Source: an uncultured Lachnospiraceae bacterium
Lineage (GTDB): Bacteria; Bacillota; Clostridia; Lachnospirales; Lachnospiraceae
Assembly (NCBI GenBank): GCA_910588885.1
Contig: CAJUSQ010000062.1
Span: forward strand, 1 to 17,496
DNA: 17,496 nucleotides
Direction of reading: 5' to 3'
This document shows, in pieces, positions 15,312-17,496 of the stretch. Below the pieces are notes generated by a model that saw nothing but the letters and a program-made list of their open reading frames with translations, did no database searches and was not told the origin of the DNA. The translations under genes were made by a program, and so were the position numbers. The first letter of the stretch is position 1. The number at the start of each line of letters is the position of its first letter.

Positions 15312-15341
15312 ATTATAACCATACATAAAATGTGTTTGCAA
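15312..15341 (-). promoter_or_regulatory. Distal promoter of the fusion enzyme gene, -35 box inside the tandem repeat
   Basis: On the minus strand TTGCAA (15341-15336) and a perfect TATAAT (15317-15312) are 18 bases apart. The TTGCAA box belongs to the first 16-base repeat, and the other two repeats lie immediately upstream, so a repeat-binding protein would touch or overlap the polymerase. Confidence 0.45.
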
Positions 15342-15382
15342 TAGAGTGCCTTTACAATAGAGTACCTTTGCAATAGAGTGCC
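15335..15382. repeat. Three tandem 16-bp repeats between divergent genes
   Basis: TTTGCAATAGAGTGCC occurs at 15335-15350 and again at 15367-15382; the middle copy at 15351-15366 reads TTTACAATAGAGTACC, differing at two positions. A fourth copy begins (TTTG) and then diverges. The copies are directly adjacent. The place and number suggest binding sites for a regulator, most simply the adjacent LysR protein. This is not shown, and a simple replication-slippage repeat is the alternative. Confidence 0.75.
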
Positions 15383-15465
15383 TTTGTACTAAGTTATCAT
15401 CCACAAAAGCCCGCCGCCCGATCCTCTTCGGCACCCATCTCGCTTCGGCGACAAACTTACTTTTT

Positions 15466-15503
15466 CAGAAGGACCGGGTACAGTCCGCCGCCCTCCCCTT
15501 CTG
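15466..15503 (+). other. Nested inverted repeat in the LysR leader
   Basis: CAGAAGG pairs with CCTTCTG at the ends, and GGAC pairs with GTCC inside. It lies in a GC-rich leader 33 bases before the LysR ATG. There is no T tract, so it is not a terminator; a leader structure is possible. I recognise no riboswitch class. Confidence 0.3.
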
Positions 15504-15535
15504 ATCCCCTTCCACTCAAAAAAGGAGAACCCTTT

Positions 15536-16414
15536 ATGTTAGATTTTCGCATGACTACCTTCCACACCCTTTATGATGTGATGAATTACCGGAAAACCGC
15601 AGAGCTGTTAAATATGACGCAGCCCGGCGTTACCCAGCATATCCAGTATCTGGAAAAATATTACGGAGTGAAATTATTCGAATATAACGGAAAAACATTG
15701 CGGCACACGAAAGCCTGTGAAGCCCTGAAACGGTATGTGGATGCCGTAATGGCGGAAGAACATGCGGTGCGCCAGTCCCTGGAAGAGGCCGACCAGATTT
15801 CTTTGAATGTAGGGGTGACAAAAACCATCGGTGAATTTGTTTTAACCGATACGGTGAATCAGTTTCTGTCCAAGGAAAATCATAGCCTGAACCTGGTCAT
15901 TGACAATACGGAAACCCTTTTGAAAATGCTGGAACGCACGGAGCTGGATTTTGCCATGGTAGAGGGTGTTTTTGATAAAAAAAGATATTTTTACCATCTT
16001 TATAAAAAAGAAAGCTTTGTAGGGATCTGCTCTTCAGAACATCCCTTTGCCGGAACATGTGTTCCTTTGGAAGCATTGTTTTCGGAAAGCCTGATTCTAA
16101 GGGAACCCGGTTCAGGTACACGGGCCCTTTTCGAGCAGGCAATGACTGACCGGGGATTTTCCTTAGACCGTTTCAAACGGACGGTTTCTGTCAGCAGCTT
16201 CAGCGTCATTACTGATCTTGTCCTACAACAAAACGCAATTACCTTCGCATATGCTCCCATTGCCGAAAGCCGTTCAAATCTGGGTGTGTTTCGGGTAGAA
16301 GACTTAAACGTCAGCGGCGAATTTAACTTCGTCTATTGCAGCAAACCTGCTGCTTTCGAGAAAATCCGGCTGTTTATGGGAAATACGGTCTCACAGCCGC
16401 AAGGGGCCGATTAG
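15536..16414 (+). CDS. LysR-family transcriptional regulator
   Basis: This 292-residue DNA-binding regulator is close to the usual 300. The winged helix-turn-helix is at about 4-62 (YRKTAELLNMTQPGVTQHIQYLEKYYGVKLF), followed by a linker helix (to about 85) and a LysR_substrate domain that begins with ISLNVGVTKTIGEFVL and contains EPGSGTRALFEQAM, a common ligand-pocket segment. AAAAAAGGAGAA precedes the ATG. It is divergent from the sulfur-redox fusion gene across a 320-base region with tandem repeats, the classic LysR arrangement, so that gene is its likely target. Its ligand is unknown; a sulfur compound is a guess from the neighbour. Confidence 0.92.
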   Translation: MLDFRMTTFHTLYDVMNYRKTAELLNMTQPGVTQHIQYLEKYYGVKLFEYNGKTLRHTKACEALKRYVDAVMAEEHAVRQSLEEADQISLNVGVTKTIGEFVLTDTVNQFLSKENHSLNLVIDNTETLLKMLERTELDFAMVEGVFDKKRYFYHLYKKESFVGICSSEHPFAGTCVPLEALFSESLILREPGSGTRALFEQAMTDRGFSLDRFKRTVSVSSFSVITDLVLQQNAITFAYAPIAESRSNLGVFRVEDLNVSGEFNFVYCSKPAAFEKIRLFMGNTVSQPQGAD

Positions 16415-16444
16415 CCGACACCCTTTTTTGTAGGCTTTCCGTGT

Positions 16445-16482
16445 AAAAAAGGACGCATAGGTTCTTGATTTTCCATGCGCCC
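16445..16482 (-). terminator. Intrinsic terminator of the NERD-domain gene
   Basis: On the minus strand GGGCGCATGG pairs with CCTATGCGTCC (one bulged base, one G-T pair) around an 11-base loop and is followed at once by six T residues. It begins 24 bases after the stop of the gene at 16506-17141. On the plus strand the same hairpin has no T tract, so it is a weaker stop for the LysR transcript. Confidence 0.8.
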
Positions 16483-16505
16483 TGAAGCTTTATTGCTTTA
16501 TTCCG

Positions 16506-17141
16506 TTATGACCGGCTCACATTCCGTTGCAGCAGCGCGATAATCTGTTCGATCTCTTTGGGACGAAGATGATTTTTTCCTTTCGTGTGAACTGCCCTGT
16601 CAATATCCGAAAGACGGGAAATGATATACCCACTGTCCACAGGGCTGTTTTGATGGAGCAAAATGACATACCCTTCCACCCATACTTTGATCCGATGGAA
16701 CCGAAAATAATGCGCCAACAGATAAACCTGTCTTTTTAACTGTCTGATCGGATTTTTCACCTGCTTTGAATAGATATTTCCCGAATCAGTGATTTTTATT
16801 TTCTGCCATTCATAATCATCTTCCTCTCCCATCAACTGTCCGCTGTAATTCTTGACCTCGAAAATAAATACTCCGAATTTGTTGACAACGATGCAGTCCA
16901 TCTCCGCCTGTTTGCCATCATACGTTATTTCTATGTTCGTAAGCAGATGATCCCCTTCCCTAAGAACCCGGCTGATCATCTTCGCCGCAATTTCCTCTCC
17001 GTGCCTGCCTGCACGCTCACTTGCAGATTCAAATGTCCAGTCTAAGGAAAACAGCCATTTTATAAAACTGGCGGCCAACCAAATGCATAGAACAGCCAGC
17101 GGAATTCCGATTATAACAACCACTGCCCATTTTAATTCCAT
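16506..17141 (-). CDS. Membrane-anchored NERD-domain (nuclease-related) protein
   Basis: This 211-residue protein has one N-terminal membrane segment (about 5-30, VVVIIGIPLAVLCIWLAASF) that would place the rest in the cytoplasm. Residues about 44-160 are a NERD domain: GRHGEEIAAKMISRVL, then the core AEMDCIVVNKFGVFIFEVKN, whose Asp, Glu and Lys match the D-(E)xK arrangement of the restriction-endonuclease-like fold. NERD proteins are predicted to process DNA, but the role is unproven for most. AGAGGAAAG lies about 6 bases before the ATG, and a clear terminator follows the stop, so it is a single-gene unit. The length suits the NERD-only class; no helicase or kinase partner domain is attached. 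Confidence 0.88.
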   Translation of the reverse strand: MELKWAVVVIIGIPLAVLCIWLAASFIKWLFSLDWTFESASERAGRHGEEIAAKMISRVLREGDHLLTNIEITYDGKQAEMDCIVVNKFGVFIFEVKNYSGQLMGEEDDYEWQKIKITDSGNIYSKQVKNPIRQLKRQVYLLAHYFRFHRIKVWVEGYVILLHQNSPVDSGYIISRLSDIDRAVHTKGKNHLRPKEIEQIIALLQRNVSRS

Positions 17142-17393
17142 ATACTTTCCTCTTTCCTATTTCTTTTTTTATTCCCTGCTGCCTGCGGCAATGGGTGTTT
17201 TAAATACTCATATCCCCATTGCGTCTATATTACAGGACGAAAAGCAATAGATATGCTTCCCTTACAATACCAAAGTACGCCCATTTTGTAAACTCCCGTT
17301 TACTTGAATAGGTGCAGCTTTAAGGCTGCCACTGCTGCCAGCCTCTCAAGCCCTGTATCACCCCGAATATAAGAGTGAAAAATAAAATCGATT

Positions 17394-17415
17394 TTGGGGC
17401 ACACTTGGGGCACAC
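17394..17415. repeat. Tandem 11-bp repeat, possible recombinase arm or attachment site
   Basis: TTGGGGCACAC occurs twice in direct contact. The 11-base period is about one helical turn, so both copies face the same side of the DNA. Similar GGGGCACA direct repeats occur, from memory, next to tyrosine-recombinase genes in Clostridia. No integrase gene is in the window. Confidence 0.5.
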
Positions 17416-17421
17416 TTTCAA

Positions 17422-17439
17422 ACATGCCGTGCGGCATGT
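17422..17439. repeat. Perfect palindrome at the right end
   Basis: ACATGCCG-TG-CGGCATGT is an exact 8+8 inverted repeat with a 2-base centre, 6 bases after the tandem repeat. The T run at 17455-17461 is 15 bases away, too far for a standard terminator. A protein-binding site is more likely than an RNA hairpin, but no partner is known. Confidence 0.5.
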
Positions 17440-17496
17440 GGTGGATTGTCAACATTTTTTTAGACAACTTTTATAAGGTTGTTTTCCCTGTATTGT

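Larger units (their letters stand above)
15216..15535. other. Divergent control region between the fusion enzyme and the LysR gene
   Basis: This 320-base gene-free stretch has two different halves. The half next to the oxidoreductase (15216-15334) is very AT-rich and holds its promoters. Three tandem 16-base repeats follow at 15335-15382, then a GC-rich leader of about 125 bases before the LysR ATG with a nested inverted repeat at 15466-15503. I see no convincing -35/-10 pair for the LysR gene. Confidence 0.6.
17142..17496. other. Gene-free right end with repeats and palindromes
   Basis: No convincing gene lies here. Visible items are an inverted repeat GCAATGGG/CCCATTGC at 17188-17222 in the NERD leader, the 11-base tandem repeat at 17394-17415, the palindrome at 17422-17439, and an ACAAC/GTTGT inverted repeat near 17464-17483. 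A minus-strand frame of 41 codons at 17425-17300 (it starts MFESVPQVCPKIDF and ends AAVAALKLHLFK) looks coding-like, but it has no ribosome site and spans the repeats. It may be a remnant of an integrated element. Confidence 0.45.

Noticed and set aside
17446..17477. Promoter reading out of the right edge (TTGTCA and TATAAG)
   Set aside because: The two boxes are 20 bases apart, beyond normal spacing, and no gene start is visible before the window ends.

Overview
The window looks like chromosomal DNA of an anaerobic, spore-forming Firmicute, most likely Clostridia and probably Lachnospiraceae. The grounds are a full-length Spo0A, a DUF5688-type protein (a family I know mainly from Lachnospiraceae), a multi-PAS hybrid kinase without membrane segments, strong AGGAGG-type ribosome binding sites and moderate GC with AT-rich spacers. 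The genus cannot be fixed from this sequence alone.

Layout. (1) 1-2350 is an AT-rich accessory stretch. It holds the C-terminal remnant of an Rpn/PD-(D/E)XK-type transposase-nuclease gene, a 550-codon gene of unknown function (281-1933, minus) and a terminator-like hairpin. (2) 2504-7009 is a complete polyamine-uptake unit on the plus strand: an XRE-cupin regulator followed by potA, potB, potC and potD, with tight or overlapping junctions and a good promoter carrying a perfect palindrome near its start site. (3) 7026-7129 is a long imperfect hairpin of MITE type. (4) 7328-8200 encodes a DUF5688-type protein, convergent with spo0A (8223-9023, minus). The spo0A upstream region carries a sigma-A-type promoter, two exact 0A boxes, a possible sigma-H promoter and a LexA/DinR-like palindrome. 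(5) 9347-12511 (minus) encodes a 1054-residue soluble hybrid histidine kinase directly upstream of spo0A. (6) 12663-15215 (minus) encodes an 850-residue fusion: CoA-disulfide-reductase/NADH-oxidase-like flavoprotein, rhodanese, siroheme sulfite/nitrite-reductase half and two [4Fe-4S] motifs. A LysR-type regulator (15536-16414) is divergent from it, and three 16-bp tandem repeats lie between them. (7) 16506-17141 (minus) encodes a membrane-anchored NERD-domain protein. The last 355 bases hold no convincing gene but contain an 11-bp tandem repeat and palindromes of a kind found near recombinase sites.

How the parts work together. The pot operon imports spermidine/putrescine under a PuuR-like regulator. 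Spo0A is the master sporulation regulator and appears to regulate itself; the kinase next to it is a candidate input, but this is inferred from position only. The sulfur-redox fusion and the LysR regulator are probably a regulator-target pair. The most notable items are the unknown 550-residue protein, the SOS-like box upstream of spo0A, the four-part sulfur enzyme and the tandem-repeat control region.
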